DNA of 41,698 nucleotides. Source: Synechococcales cyanobacterium 340R_concoct_173_sub. Its GTDB lineage: Bacteria > Cyanobacteriota > Cyanobacteriia > Leptolyngbyales > Leptolyngbyaceae. Made by a program: the position numbers and the translations under genes. The stretch spans positions 1-41,698 of the forward strand of contig JANXNM010000540.1 of NCBI GenBank assembly GCA_025354065.1. The letters are read 5' to 3'. Every line of letters begins with the position of its first letter. Position 1 is the first letter of the stretch. The notes under the pieces were generated by a model. It ran no database searches, was not told the origin of the DNA, and saw only the letters and a program-made list of their open reading frames with translations. Below, piece after piece: positions 8,375-17,557 of this stretch.

Positions 8375-9364
8375 ATGCCAGCAATCTCTGTTATTATCCC
8401 GGCTTATAATTGCACTCACACGATTCGAGAAACCTTGCAATCGGTCTTGCAGCAAACCTTCACGGATTTTGAAATTATCATTATCAATGATGGGTCAACG
8501 GATCACTTCACCACTGTGCTAGCTGAGTTTTTTGACCCGCGAATTAAGATTTTTCACTACGAAAATGGTGGATTGTCGATCGCCCGGAATCGAGGAATTG
8601 ATCAAGCGACAGGAACGTACTTGATTTTCTTAGATGCCGATGATCTCTGGACTCCAGATAAACTTGAAAGTCATTTCAATCTTCTGGAAGCCCATTCAGA
8701 GGCTGGCGTGGCTTATAGCTGGATGTATTTCTTAGATGATGAAACGAAAGAATGTATTACTAATGTCCCAACTGTTCGTAATGGCCCTGTCTTTACGGAT
8801 CTCTTGAAGGAAAATTTTATTGCCAACGGGTCAAATGCATTTATTCGACGATCGGCGATCGAGCAGGTTGGCTATTTCTATCAGGAGTTTGCGGGAGCCT
8901 CAGACTGGGATTATTGGCTACGACTGGCTCAGAACCATGAGTTCATTCTTTCACCCCAGCGGCAGGTCTTTTATCGGCAAGTCAAAAGTTCCATGTCTTC
9001 TAATGTTGAATACATGAAGACTTGTATGCTGACAGTTATTGATAAACATGTTCGAAGTCTAGACTCACATCAGAGATTAATTCGATCGAAAGCCCGGTCT
9101 GGTATCTATGTTTACTGTGCAAAACTTTCCTGTGAACGAATTCAAAAAGATTGTAAATACAGTGATTTCTTCGTGTATCTCTTTCAGGGATTTCAACATG
9201 ATCCAAATATTGTTTTTAACTTCAAGATCTATTTGATGGTATGGCGATTTTTACTAGTTAAGTTAATGCCGAACTCAATTTATAAATATATTCGATTAAG
9301 ATATCGAATAATAAAGAATCGTAGGGCTAATCAGAAGGTACTTATGCTCTCTGACATTTATTAA
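8375..9364 (+). CDS. GT2-family glycosyltransferase
   Basis: A 329-residue GT-A transferase. The N-terminal strand VIIPAYN leads to NDGSTD near residue 45 and DADDLW near 92, with ARNRGID between; ASDWDYWLRLA near 180 is the usual acceptor-site segment. The C-terminal 100 residues are basic and aromatic and lack the EPRRT motif of the other two, so it is a more distant relative. It follows the second GT2 by 35 bases and precedes the chain-length gene by 43. It probably adds another sugar of the repeat unit. Confidence 0.9.
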   Translation: MPAISVIIPAYNCTHTIRETLQSVLQQTFTDFEIIIINDGSTDHFTTVLAEFFDPRIKIFHYENGGLSIARNRGIDQATGTYLIFLDADDLWTPDKLESHFNLLEAHSEAGVAYSWMYFLDDETKECITNVPTVRNGPVFTDLLKENFIANGSNAFIRRSAIEQVGYFYQEFAGASDWDYWLRLAQNHEFILSPQRQVFYRQVKSSMSSNVEYMKTCMLTVIDKHVRSLDSHQRLIRSKARSGIYVYCAKLSCERIQKDCKYSDFFVYLFQGFQHDPNIVFNFKIYLMVWRFLLVKLMPNSIYKYIRLRYRIIKNRRANQKVLMLSDIY

Positions 9365-9407
9365 CGTACTTTCGTTAGACTAAAGTGACTATTCTGAGAG
9401 ATCTGTT

Positions 9408-10796
9408 ATGAGATTCCTGCGCTTTGATGCTCGATCGTGGCTTCAGCCGATACTCTTATTAGGGCTTATAAATAGTGGGATTTGGATCATTACGATCGTG
9501 CTTATTCAAACTGCCCCGAAATCTTACACCACAGCCCTCAGCATAAATGTCCCCAGTTCAAATTCTAATACTTCCTTAAATTTATCAAATCTTGGTACAG
9601 CATCTGTTCAGCAAGCTTCTCCCTATGGAAATTCATTAGATCCCCGTGCCAGCTATAAAATGATTGCAGAAAGTGAATCGGTCATCACTCAAGCGGCTGA
9701 ACTAATTAACGTCCCTGCTGAAGGATTTGGTAAGCCAAAGATTGCTCTGCCCACTGAAAGTACGATTATGAATATTGAACTCCAAGGTAAAACGCCTGAG
9801 GAAGTTGTTAATAAAATTAATGCTCTTTATCAAGCGATCGAAGTGCGCTTAACCCAACTTCGGGCTGAAGAGATTGACAAAAAAGAGAAGGCTTCTCAAG
9901 TTTCATTGGATCGATTGACAACCAAACTTAGACTGGCTGAGAATAATGTCAATCAATATCGTTTACGATCGGGGTTGAGTTCGGATGAACAGATTAAGGA
10001 TTTAGCTCGAAATATTGAAGAATTACGGCGGATTAAAACTGAGCTAAGTGGGCAACTAAATAAAAGTACTGCTCGTCTTCAGGAGTTAAACCAAAATCTT
10101 GCGATTACTCCTGCTGAGGCTAGTGATTCATTCACCTTACAAAGTGATCCGCTATTTCAACAACATCTTAAAAACTATAGTGAAGTTGCGGCAAATGTCG
10201 TCTTACTAGAGTCTCTCTTAAAAGATGATAATCCTGAACTCAAACTCGAAAAGGAAAAGCGCGATCGCGTTCTCTCTGCGCTCAACGATCGGAGAAATAG
10301 CCTCGTTGGGAATTCCATGAAATCTGCCGAAGCCGATCGACGCGTCCTGGGAAGCACACCTAGTGGAGGATCGCGGGATACCCTATTTCGGGATCTGGTG
10401 ACAACGCAGGTAGATCAAAAGGGAATACAAACTCAGGTCGCAACATTAGATCAACAAATGATCGGACTCGAAGATCGGCTACAGAAACTCGTGCAACGCC
10501 AATCATCACTAGATGTTCTCCGACGGGATGTGCAAATTTCAGAAGCTGTACTCACGTCAAAACTAACCCAGTTAGATGTGAATCGTGGCAATCTTTATGA
10601 GTCCTATCCCCTAATTCAAAAACTTGCAGAACCCGATCGTCCCAAAAAACAAAAATTTTCAAATACTGTTATTTTATTAGTAACTAGTACAATCTCATCG
10701 GTCTTGCTTTCATCAGGAATTCTAGTGTTTTATTACCGGAAATACCGTAAATCTCAACCTGTGACTCCCCATGAAGAACTCCTCCATCAAACCTAA
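9408..10796 (+). CDS. Wzz/GumC-like polysaccharide co-polymerase
   Basis: A 462-residue protein that sets polysaccharide chain length. One membrane helix lies near residues 13-35 and a second near 422-447; between them is a long periplasmic region rich in coiled coil (about 140-240 and 250-300). The Pro-containing AEPDRPKK motif just before the second helix is typical of this family. There is no C-terminal Walker/tyrosine-kinase domain, so a separate kinase would be needed if one takes part. Its 3' end overlaps the next gene by 26 bases, consistent with co-translation with the polymerase. Confidence 0.88.
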   Translation: MRFLRFDARSWLQPILLLGLINSGIWIITIVLIQTAPKSYTTALSINVPSSNSNTSLNLSNLGTASVQQASPYGNSLDPRASYKMIAESESVITQAAELINVPAEGFGKPKIALPTESTIMNIELQGKTPEEVVNKINALYQAIEVRLTQLRAEEIDKKEKASQVSLDRLTTKLRLAENNVNQYRLRSGLSSDEQIKDLARNIEELRRIKTELSGQLNKSTARLQELNQNLAITPAEASDSFTLQSDPLFQQHLKNYSEVAANVVLLESLLKDDNPELKLEKEKRDRVLSALNDRRNSLVGNSMKSAEADRRVLGSTPSGGSRDTLFRDLVTTQVDQKGIQTQVATLDQQMIGLEDRLQKLVQRQSSLDVLRRDVQISEAVLTSKLTQLDVNRGNLYESYPLIQKLAEPDRPKKQKFSNTVILLVTSTISSVLLSSGILVFYYRKYRKSQPVTPHEELLHQT

Positions 10797-12093
10797 TAAT
10801 TTTTCAGAACGAATGATTTGGTGGAGTTTTATTCTAATTTATCCAATTTATTTTAGTGGTATAACTTATCCGTTTCGAGTTTTGATGCCATGGGGTTTAC
10901 TTATAATTTTTGGAATAGCAAAATGTATTATCAAATTTAACTGGAAATCACCTATAGCACTGAAGCTAACATCCTATCTAGAGAATCAATTTCCATCTAA
11001 TCAGAGTTCTAAAGGAATTCCACTTTTAGTTTGGTTATGGCTGATTTGTATGATTTTCATGGGGGTTGTTAAATCCATTGGAATTATCGATTATGGTTAT
11101 GACTTTAATGAGGTTATTCGATCGCTTTCGATATGGCTAGGGACTTGGGGATTGATTGGAGTGGCTCCATTGTTAGGCTATCTGTTGTCAGTTCGGGCAG
11201 AAATTCTATACCGAGGAGCTTGTGCAATCGCGTTACAGAGTCTTTTACTAACTCCATTATCCTATGCTGCATATATCCTAAAATTGCCTCAAGACCTTTA
11301 TGTTTCATCACTGGAAAGAGTTTTTCAGAACGGGCCTATTTATCACGTCGTATCTTTATATGTTCTAGATGTTGATACGGGTGGTGTCCGATTGAGTTTG
11401 TTTACCCCTTGGGCACCAGCATTAGGGCTAATGGGTGGGCTATTCTTAGTATTGTCTATACAAGAAAAACAATTGGTTTGGCGTTGGGTGGGAATAATTG
11501 GATCAGTGACGATGATTATTACCTCAGTGTCTCGTGGAATGTTAGTTTCACTGCCGATGATTTTTCTGATTGTTTGGCTGCTCAAGAACGTGTCCTTTCT
11601 AAATCTGCAATTTTTAGCCGGAATACTATCTTTCCTGTTCGGGACAAGTTCATCATTTATATTCAGTCAAGCAGCGAGCCTATTGGGCGATCTCAAGTCA
11701 ACCCGTGAAAGTTCTTCTAAGGTGCGAGATAAGCTAGGAGAATTGGCGTTAGAGGAGTGGACAGAGTCGCCGATTTGGGGGCATGGCAAGATGGTCAAAG
11801 GTCCGCCCTCGGTCAAGAAAATGCCTATTGGATCGCATCATACTTGGATTGGGTTGCTGTTTACTCAAGGATTCTTAGGTGTTTTAACCTTCTTAATTCC
11901 CAGTTTGATCACGATCGGCTGGCTAGTGCTAAGCCTTAAGCGTCCCGCAATTCAACTCTATGCAAAAGTGACACTAACGTTATTTTTAATCGTTTTGTCT
12001 GGGTCATTCGTCGATAATATTGAATCTATGGCTTATCTGTATTGGACAACGCTTATGATGATTGGAATTACGCTCAGAGTGGATGAAAATTGA
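10771..12093 (+). CDS. O-antigen polymerase/ligase-like membrane protein (Wzy type)
   Basis: A 440-residue protein with about 10-12 hydrophobic segments and a large periplasmic loop between two late helices (about residues 305-355). That loop contains WGHGK and a HHTWIG segment, the layout of Wzy/WaaL family proteins. In this setting polymerisation of flipped repeat units is the likeliest role. The start at 10771 overlaps the Wzz-like gene; ATG at 10813 is an alternative just past the upstream stop. It is the last gene of the block. Confidence 0.85.
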   Translation: MKNSSIKPNNFSERMIWWSFILIYPIYFSGITYPFRVLMPWGLLIIFGIAKCIIKFNWKSPIALKLTSYLENQFPSNQSSKGIPLLVWLWLICMIFMGVVKSIGIIDYGYDFNEVIRSLSIWLGTWGLIGVAPLLGYLLSVRAEILYRGACAIALQSLLLTPLSYAAYILKLPQDLYVSSLERVFQNGPIYHVVSLYVLDVDTGGVRLSLFTPWAPALGLMGGLFLVLSIQEKQLVWRWVGIIGSVTMIITSVSRGMLVSLPMIFLIVWLLKNVSFLNLQFLAGILSFLFGTSSSFIFSQAASLLGDLKSTRESSSKVRDKLGELALEEWTESPIWGHGKMVKGPPSVKKMPIGSHHTWIGLLFTQGFLGVLTFLIPSLITIGWLVLSLKRPAIQLYAKVTLTLFLIVLSGSFVDNIESMAYLYWTTLMMIGITLRVDEN

Positions 12094-12172
12094 ATGAGTG
12101 GTTCTTACTATATTTCTCATGTGATCTCTGTCTATTGATGTTCGCTACTAATTAGGGTATTCTAAAATCTGC

Positions 12173-12182
12173 TGTGTACACA
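12173..12182. promoter_or_regulatory. 10-bp palindrome upstream of the multicopper oxidase
   Basis: TGTGTACACA is a perfect dyad 39 bases before the TTG start of the oxidase. It could be an operator for a metal-responsive repressor or part of a longer site; nothing else supports it. Confidence 0.25.
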
Positions 12183-12221
12183 TGAAAATCAATACTATTA
12201 ATTAATTCCGGGTAAGTACTC

Positions 12222-13247
12222 TTGAGTCAGCCTTCAGCCTTTTGGAATCGGCGTAAAATCATCCAGGCTGGCATCGGCACGAGCTTAGGCCTGGTTGGTG
12301 GCGCAATAGCTTGGTCGCAACGACAGTCATTAACGATGTCTCAAGGAACTCTGCCTCAAGGATCTGTCAAAGTTCCGGCCATGGCACCGATGAATCACGG
12401 AGAGATGAGCCACGGCAATAGCATTAGCCCGATGGCCATGCTGCGAGACTTCGATCGGGGAACGGTCACCCAAGAAAACGGTCGTAGGGTCCGGGAATTT
12501 AAGCTCGTGGCCCAGTCTGGAGAATTACAACTCGACAAAGCAAATAAATTCATTACCTGGAATCTCAATGGTCGGGTTCCGGCTCCAACGCTACGGGCGA
12601 ATGAAGGCGATCGGATCCGAGTCGTGTTTCAAAACAAAGCTGGCCACGCGCATTCACTTCATTTTCACGGCGATCATCCAGCCAACATGGACGGCATTAA
12701 ACCCGTGCGCAATGGTCAAGTGTTCATCTATGAGTTTGATGCAAAACCCTTTGGCGTACATCTTTATCATTGCCATGTTGAACCCGTAACGCGGCACATC
12801 GGTAAGGGCTTGTACGGCATGTTTATTGTCGATCCGCCCACGCCGCGCCCGCCTGCGGATGAACTAGTGCTAATTATGGCGGGATATGATGTGAACGCCG
12901 ATCGTAAAAATGAGCTGTATGCGTTCAATGGAATTCCTCATTACTACATGCACAATCCGATCGCAATCCAACAAGATCAACTGATTCGGCTCTACATTCT
13001 CAATATGATCGAGTTCGACATTGCCGCAACCTTCCATCTCCACGCGAATCTATTCACGGTCAACCAAACGGGCCGATCGATCGCAGGGGGCAGCTACGAA
13101 ACTGACGTGATTACTATGGGCACGGCTGAGCGTCATATTTTGGAATTCAAGTATCACGAAACTGGGAAATTTATGTTCCACCCCCACCAAGATTTTATGG
13201 CAGAAGCAGGCTGTATGGGCTACTTTGACGTGATTGCCAATGCTTAA
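12222..13247 (+). CDS. Two-domain multicopper oxidase with T1 site in domain 1
   Basis: A 341-residue exported oxidase from a TTG start. The N-terminus NRRKIIQAG followed by a hydrophobic stretch looks like a Tat signal. Domain 1 has HSLHFHG (HxH 147-149) and the blue-copper segment YHCH with Cys184, His192 and Met200. Domain 2 keeps HLH (272-274) but reads HPH (320-322) where a T1 Cys would be. That is the layout of two-domain oxidases with T1 copper only in domain 1. A His/Met-rich stretch NHGEMSHG (58-65) precedes the first domain. The FTR1 permease two genes on suggests ferroxidase activity, as in yeast Fet3-Ftr1; copper oxidation is another option. Confidence 0.88.
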   Translation: MSQPSAFWNRRKIIQAGIGTSLGLVGGAIAWSQRQSLTMSQGTLPQGSVKVPAMAPMNHGEMSHGNSISPMAMLRDFDRGTVTQENGRRVREFKLVAQSGELQLDKANKFITWNLNGRVPAPTLRANEGDRIRVVFQNKAGHAHSLHFHGDHPANMDGIKPVRNGQVFIYEFDAKPFGVHLYHCHVEPVTRHIGKGLYGMFIVDPPTPRPPADELVLIMAGYDVNADRKNELYAFNGIPHYYMHNPIAIQQDQLIRLYILNMIEFDIAATFHLHANLFTVNQTGRSIAGGSYETDVITMGTAERHILEFKYHETGKFMFHPHQDFMAEAGCMGYFDVIANA

Positions 13248-13405
13248 AAATAAGTGATAAGCGCCTTAGCTTTGGTAGAGTTCAAGGGAATCTCTCCCAC
13301 ACTACTGACTTTCGATCGCAAAGTTATGCTACTTTGATAGAGTGTCATTGATAATCTCTCGCATCTATGGCTGCCCATTATTTTTATAAATCTGGTTTCC
13401 ATCTC

Positions 13406-14395
13406 ATGAAAGTTTTAACGTTTACAGGACTGTGTTTGGCTGGAGTAAGTCTTTCCCTATTGGCTGCTTGCAGTAACTCCACGCCCACTACGCAAGCCCC
13501 CAGTACTTCAACGACCTCGGTCGATCATGCTGGAATGAGTCATGGGAAAAAAATTAATATCAATAATGCGCTGCTTTCAGAACTCGACAAACTCGAAGCC
13601 AAGCTCGGTATTCCTGCACTCTCGAACAAGATTCAATCTAGTCGTCCCTATGGGAAATCTGAAGAACTAGTTTCCAAGAATGTTATTAATCAGGCACAAT
13701 TTGATCAAGTCAAAGAGATGGTGACGATCGAGGAAGTTGTGCTGACAGGTGAAGCAAAAGATCTCGACTATATGGTAAAACTCGGCTTAATGAAAGGTCA
13801 CATGTATGTTGCGAAAGAGCTTCTGGTCCTCGGCAAGCCGGATCAGGCAGAGCCTCACATTGGACATCCGGTTGAAGAAATTTATGCTGATGTTGAAGCG
13901 CAACTGAATGAACGTGGTGTCAAAGAATTTAAAAAATCATTGATGGCATTGCAAGAACTGGTCAAGGCGGGCGCAAAGGACAAAGCAAAGGTGGAGGCTC
14001 AATTTAATACTTCGATGAAGGCGATTGATGGCGCGATCGCAATGTTGCCTGAAACTCAAAGAAAGTCGCCGAAGTTTGTAATTCAAGTGATCAATGGATT
14101 ACTAGATACGGCCAACAGTGAATATGGGGCGGCGGTGGCAGATGGCAAAATTAAAGAAGCCATTGAATATCAAGACTCTCGTGGTTTCGTTCAATACTCT
14201 AGTGAACTGTTTAAGTCTATTTCTAACCAAGTGACGACCCAATCGCCGGAAACTGAGAAAAAAATGTCAGTCGCATTGAAAGACTTGGCTCTCAATTGGC
14301 CGACTGCCGTTGCACCTGCTGCACCTGTGAAGACAACCCAACAAGTGACAAAGCTTGTCAAAGAAATTGAAACGTCTGGGCAAACTATTAACTAG
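13406..14395 (+). CDS. Lipoprotein with HhH-like N-domain and His-rich helical C-domain
   Basis: From ATG 13406 the protein is 329 residues: a signal peptide with lipobox LLAAC (Cys22), then DHAGMSHG (40-47), then a ComEA-like stretch beginning ININNALLSEL. The remaining 200 residues are helical; HIGHPVEE near 151-158 gives an HxxE motif like that of imelysin/EfeO proteins, but full family membership is unproven. An upstream ATG at 13367 would add 13 polar residues before the signal. The neighbours, a multicopper oxidase and an FTR1 permease, point to a periplasmic metal-binding or delivery role. The His/Met tag is shared with the oxidase. Confidence 0.8.
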   Translation: MKVLTFTGLCLAGVSLSLLAACSNSTPTTQAPSTSTTSVDHAGMSHGKKININNALLSELDKLEAKLGIPALSNKIQSSRPYGKSEELVSKNVINQAQFDQVKEMVTIEEVVLTGEAKDLDYMVKLGLMKGHMYVAKELLVLGKPDQAEPHIGHPVEEIYADVEAQLNERGVKEFKKSLMALQELVKAGAKDKAKVEAQFNTSMKAIDGAIAMLPETQRKSPKFVIQVINGLLDTANSEYGAAVADGKIKEAIEYQDSRGFVQYSSELFKSISNQVTTQSPETEKKMSVALKDLALNWPTAVAPAAPVKTTQQVTKLVKEIETSGQTIN

Positions 14396-14416
14396 GGCCA
14401 AATTAACTAAGGCCAA
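14387..14416. repeat. 15-bp tandem duplication containing a stop codon
   Basis: The units attaactagggccaa and attaactaaggccaa lie side by side with one mismatch. The first carries the lipoprotein's TAG stop (14393-14395). Confidence 0.8.
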
Positions 14417-14475
14417 ATTTGACCGATGGATAGGATACTCGTTCTCAACTCACCTCTCACCATTGAAATAAACCC

Positions 14476-15429
14476 ATGGATTTCAGCGCTGCCATTCCCA
14501 CATTTGTAATTACATTACGCGAAGGCGTAGAGGCTGCTCTAGTCGTCGGTATTGTCCTTGCTTATCTGAAAAAATCAAGTCAATCTCACCTTAAAAACTG
14601 GGTTTATTCGGGCATTGGTTTCGGTCTTGCTTTGAGTGCCATTACTGGGGTGATGCTGGGCTGGTTTCTTCAGAACATTGGCCAATCTAATGAAAAATAT
14701 GGTCCGGTTTTTGAACCTGCATTGGAAGGGATCTTCAGTGCGATCGCCATTGCATTCTTGAGTTGGATGTTGATTTGGATGACACAGAATGCGAGGGGAA
14801 TGAAGGGGACCGTTGAAGGTGCTATTGGCGCGGCACTATCTCAAACTCAAGCAGGATGGGGAATTTTCAGTCTTGTTTTCTTTGCGATTTTGCGTGAAGG
14901 GTTTGAGACTGTTCTATTTATTGCAGCCAAATTTCAACAGGGGATTGCACCTGCGATCGGTGCAGCTTTGGGCATTGTCAGTGCGGCGGCGATCGGTGCG
15001 GCCATCTTTAAATTTGGCGTGCGGTTGAATATTCGTAAGTTCTTTTTGTATATGGGCGTATTTTTGCTGTTGATTGTGTCGGGCTTAGTAGTGACGGCCT
15101 TGGGGCATTTTGATACGGCGATTAATACTTTCGCTGGACTCGATCGTAAATCGGCTAATGTTTGCATTTTCTACGAACATTTTTCTTCACCCATGAACCG
15201 ATCGTGCATTCTCGGGCCAACGGTTTGGAACTTGAGTAAAATTCTTCCAGACGATCGATTCCCCGGATTGATATTCAGCACATTGCTCGGTTACACTCAA
15301 AAATTATTTGTGGTACAGGCTATTGCTTATGTGGCATTTTTAGGGACGATCGGAACGCTTTATTTCAAGAGTCTAAATCAGCCTGTAATCAAGGCTCAAT
15401 TGCAGCCTAAGGTTATATCAGAATCCTAA
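14476..15429 (+). CDS. FTR1-family iron permease
   Basis: A 317-residue membrane protein of the Ftr1/EfeU family, which imports Fe3+ after oxidation of Fe2+. It has about seven hydrophobic segments and two copies of the iron-binding REGxE motif, REGVE (15-19) and REGFE (140-144), one in each half of the duplicated fold. A loop near residues 220-255 with several Cys and His is unusual and might be periplasmic. It starts 80 bases after the lipoprotein gene and is the third gene of the oxidase-lipoprotein-permease set. Confidence 0.9.
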   Translation: MDFSAAIPTFVITLREGVEAALVVGIVLAYLKKSSQSHLKNWVYSGIGFGLALSAITGVMLGWFLQNIGQSNEKYGPVFEPALEGIFSAIAIAFLSWMLIWMTQNARGMKGTVEGAIGAALSQTQAGWGIFSLVFFAILREGFETVLFIAAKFQQGIAPAIGAALGIVSAAAIGAAIFKFGVRLNIRKFFLYMGVFLLLIVSGLVVTALGHFDTAINTFAGLDRKSANVCIFYEHFSSPMNRSCILGPTVWNLSKILPDDRFPGLIFSTLLGYTQKLFVVQAIAYVAFLGTIGTLYFKSLNQPVIKAQLQPKVISES

Positions 15430-15434
15430 AGCTC

Positions 15435-15514
15435 GATCCCCCTAAATTCCCCTTTTTCAAGGGAACTATGAATTGAATTCCGGTTCCCTCTTTTCAAGGG
15501 GGTTAGGGAGGATC
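15435..15514. repeat. Interspersed palindromic element with two nested hairpins
   Basis: The left arm (gatccccctaaattcccc...) and the right arm (...gggggttagggaggatc) are imperfect inverted copies around aattgaattc. Each arm is itself able to fold (ttccctcttttcaaggg type). Elements of this C/G-tract form are common between cyanobacterial genes. The right arm overlaps the last codons and stop of uvrC and may also work as a terminator for the two convergent genes. Confidence 0.8.
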
Positions 15515-17476
15515 CTCATTTGCTTTTGGATGAAAATACTCGTGAATTTGTTCAGCCATTTTAGGCCCAATTCCCGGAACTTTAGCAATTGAATCGACAG
15601 TCGCTTCCCGAATGTAATCAATAGATCTAAATGTCGCTAGTAATTGTTTCTGACGATAATGTCCTAATCCTGGAATCTCATCAAGACGCGATCGTTGCAT
15701 TCGTTTCGATCGTTGTTGACGATGAAAACTCACAGCAAATCGGTGAGCCTCATCGCGCAATCGTCGTAAAAGCTGGACTCCGGGCTGCTCCGACTCTGTG
15801 GATAATGGGTCAGATTCACCCGGCAAAAAGATTTCTTCTCGCTGCTTGGCCAAACTCACTACTCGCAGTTCTTCCAGCAAATTCATATCTCGTAGCGCAT
15901 TGATCACCGCCGAAAGTTGCCCCTTTCCGCCATCAATCATAATTAAATCTGGGAAATCAGAGAATGCCGTTGATTGCCGGGTGAGAATTGACGACTCATT
16001 CCACTTCCGAATATGTTCTCCCCGCGCCTTTGCATTGGCATACTTGCGGAACCGTCGAGTAATGATTTCCGCCATACTCGCAAAGTCATCTGAATGACCC
16101 GGACGCACATCGGGATTCTGAATCTTATAGTGACGGTAATGTTGTTTCGCGGGCAATCCATCGACAAATACCACTTGAGACGCAACGGCATCCGATCCTT
16201 GAATGTGCGAAATGTCGTAACCCTCAATGCGCTTCGGCAATTCTGGCATATCTAAAATTTCCGCCAAATCTTGCATAGCGCGATTATTCCGATCGGCCAC
16301 CCGCTGGGTTCGAGCCAATTCATACCCTGCATTTCGCTCCACCATTTCAATTAGTTCTGCTTTGCTCTGACGTTGGGGATTATCAATGGTAACTTTGCGC
16401 CCTTTTGCCTCCGTTAAATAGGCCGCTAATAATTCTGTTTCTGGCAACTCATACTGCACCAAAATTTCAGATGGAATCTCCACTGGATCAACTGATTGAT
16501 AATGTTCTTCCAATACCCGTTGCAAAATCGCCCCCGGATCGCCTGACTCCGCATCCGCCACAAACCCCAAACGCCCAACCAATCGTCCTGCTCGAATTTG
16601 AAACAATTGAATACAAGCATGATGATCATCACTCATCAAGGCGATCGCATCTCGCGAAATAGTGTCATCTGTCAGCGTAACTTTTTGGCCCGCATTTAAA
16701 CTCGTCAAGCCCGCAATTTGATCTCGTAATCGCGCCGCATGTTCAAAGTTCAATAATTCCGCCGCTTGCTCCATTTGTTCATTCAATGTTTCGACTAATT
16801 CACTAGTGCGACCTTGAAAGATCATTGCAACCTTTGTCAAAGTTTTACGATACTCTTCAGGTTCAATCAATCCCTGACAAATTCCCGGACAGCGACCCAT
16901 ATCATAATTCAAACAGGTTCGATCTTTATACATTGCCTGTAATCGTTGACGCATGGGAAAAATGCGTTTCATCAAATTCATCGTGGCCCGCAATTGCTGA
17001 CTATCGACATAGGGACCATAGTACCGATCGTTCTTATTACCCATGATCCGACGACGGGTCGTGAAAATGCGCGGGTAATTCTCGGACCAAGTAATACAAA
17101 CGTAGGGATATTGCTTATCGTCTTTGAGCAATACATTGTATTCAGGTTTATATTGCCGAATTAGATTGGCTTCTAGGGTGAGAGATTCCGCTTCTGTATC
17201 CGTGACAATGAATTCAATTTCCGTCACCCTTCGCATCATCTGATGAATGCGGGGACGACTGTCACTGCCATTAAAATATTGACGTACCCGCGATCGGAGT
17301 TTTTTCGATTTACCAATGTAGAGAATTTGGTCACTCGCATCCCGCATGTAATATACGCCGGGTTCCGCTGGAACTTCCTTCAGGCGCAATTCCAATTGAT
17401 CTAGATCCTCCATCAACGGCAAAACTTTTAGGGAAAGTGCTTTTTCTGCTTCCTTCGCCGTCTCTGTCGCAACCAT
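15503..17476 (-). CDS. uvrC: UvrC, excinuclease ABC subunit C
   Basis: The nuclease subunit of nucleotide excision repair, which makes both incisions around a lesion with UvrB. The GIY-YIG domain is N-terminal (GVYYM 40-44, [11 protein letters not shown] from 53). A four-Cys-like segment near 180-205 comes next ([13 protein letters not shown]), followed by the UVR motif for UvrB contact (about 205-240), the RNase H-like domain ([19 protein letters not shown]) and tandem HhH motifs at the end ([14 protein letters not shown]). The ATG at 17476 has GGGAG six bases upstream and is preferred over a GTG at 17491. The length of 657 residues is normal. The final EDPP and stop are supplied by the palindromic element. 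Confidence 0.97.
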   Translation of the reverse strand: MVATETAKEAEKALSLKVLPLMEDLDQLELRLKEVPAEPGVYYMRDASDQILYIGKSKKLRSRVRQYFNGSDSRPRIHQMMRRVTEIEFIVTDTEAESLTLEANLIRQYKPEYNVLLKDDKQYPYVCITWSENYPRIFTTRRRIMGNKNDRYYGPYVDSQQLRATMNLMKRIFPMRQRLQAMYKDRTCLNYDMGRCPGICQGLIEPEEYRKTLTKVAMIFQGRTSELVETLNEQMEQAAELLNFEHAARLRDQIAGLTSLNAGQKVTLTDDTISRDAIALMSDDHHACIQLFQIRAGRLVGRLGFVADAESGDPGAILQRVLEEHYQSVDPVEIPSEILVQYELPETELLAAYLTEAKGRKVTIDNPQRQSKAELIEMVERNAGYELARTQRVADRNNRAMQDLAEILDMPELPKRIEGYDISHIQGSDAVASQVVFVDGLPAKQHYRHYKIQNPDVRPGHSDDFASMAEIITRRFRKYANAKARGEHIRKWNESSILTRQSTAFSDFPDLIMIDGGKGQLSAVINALRDMNLLEELRVVSLAKQREEIFLPGESDPLSTESEQPGVQLLRRLRDEAHRFAVSFHRQQRSKRMQRSRLDEIPGLGHYRQKQLLATFRSIDYIREATVDSIAKVPGIGPKMAEQIHEYFHPKANEDPP

Positions 17477-17557
17477 GATGTTCTCCCGCACTAGTCCTTA
17501 TTATAGTTTAGCGTTATGCGGCCAGACCGGGGAGGTGGCCTAGCCGCAGCTATGGAT

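Noticed and set aside
12184..12205. Fur box before the oxidase
   Set aside because: Only about 11 of 19 bases match the classic site in an AT-rich stretch; not above chance by eye.
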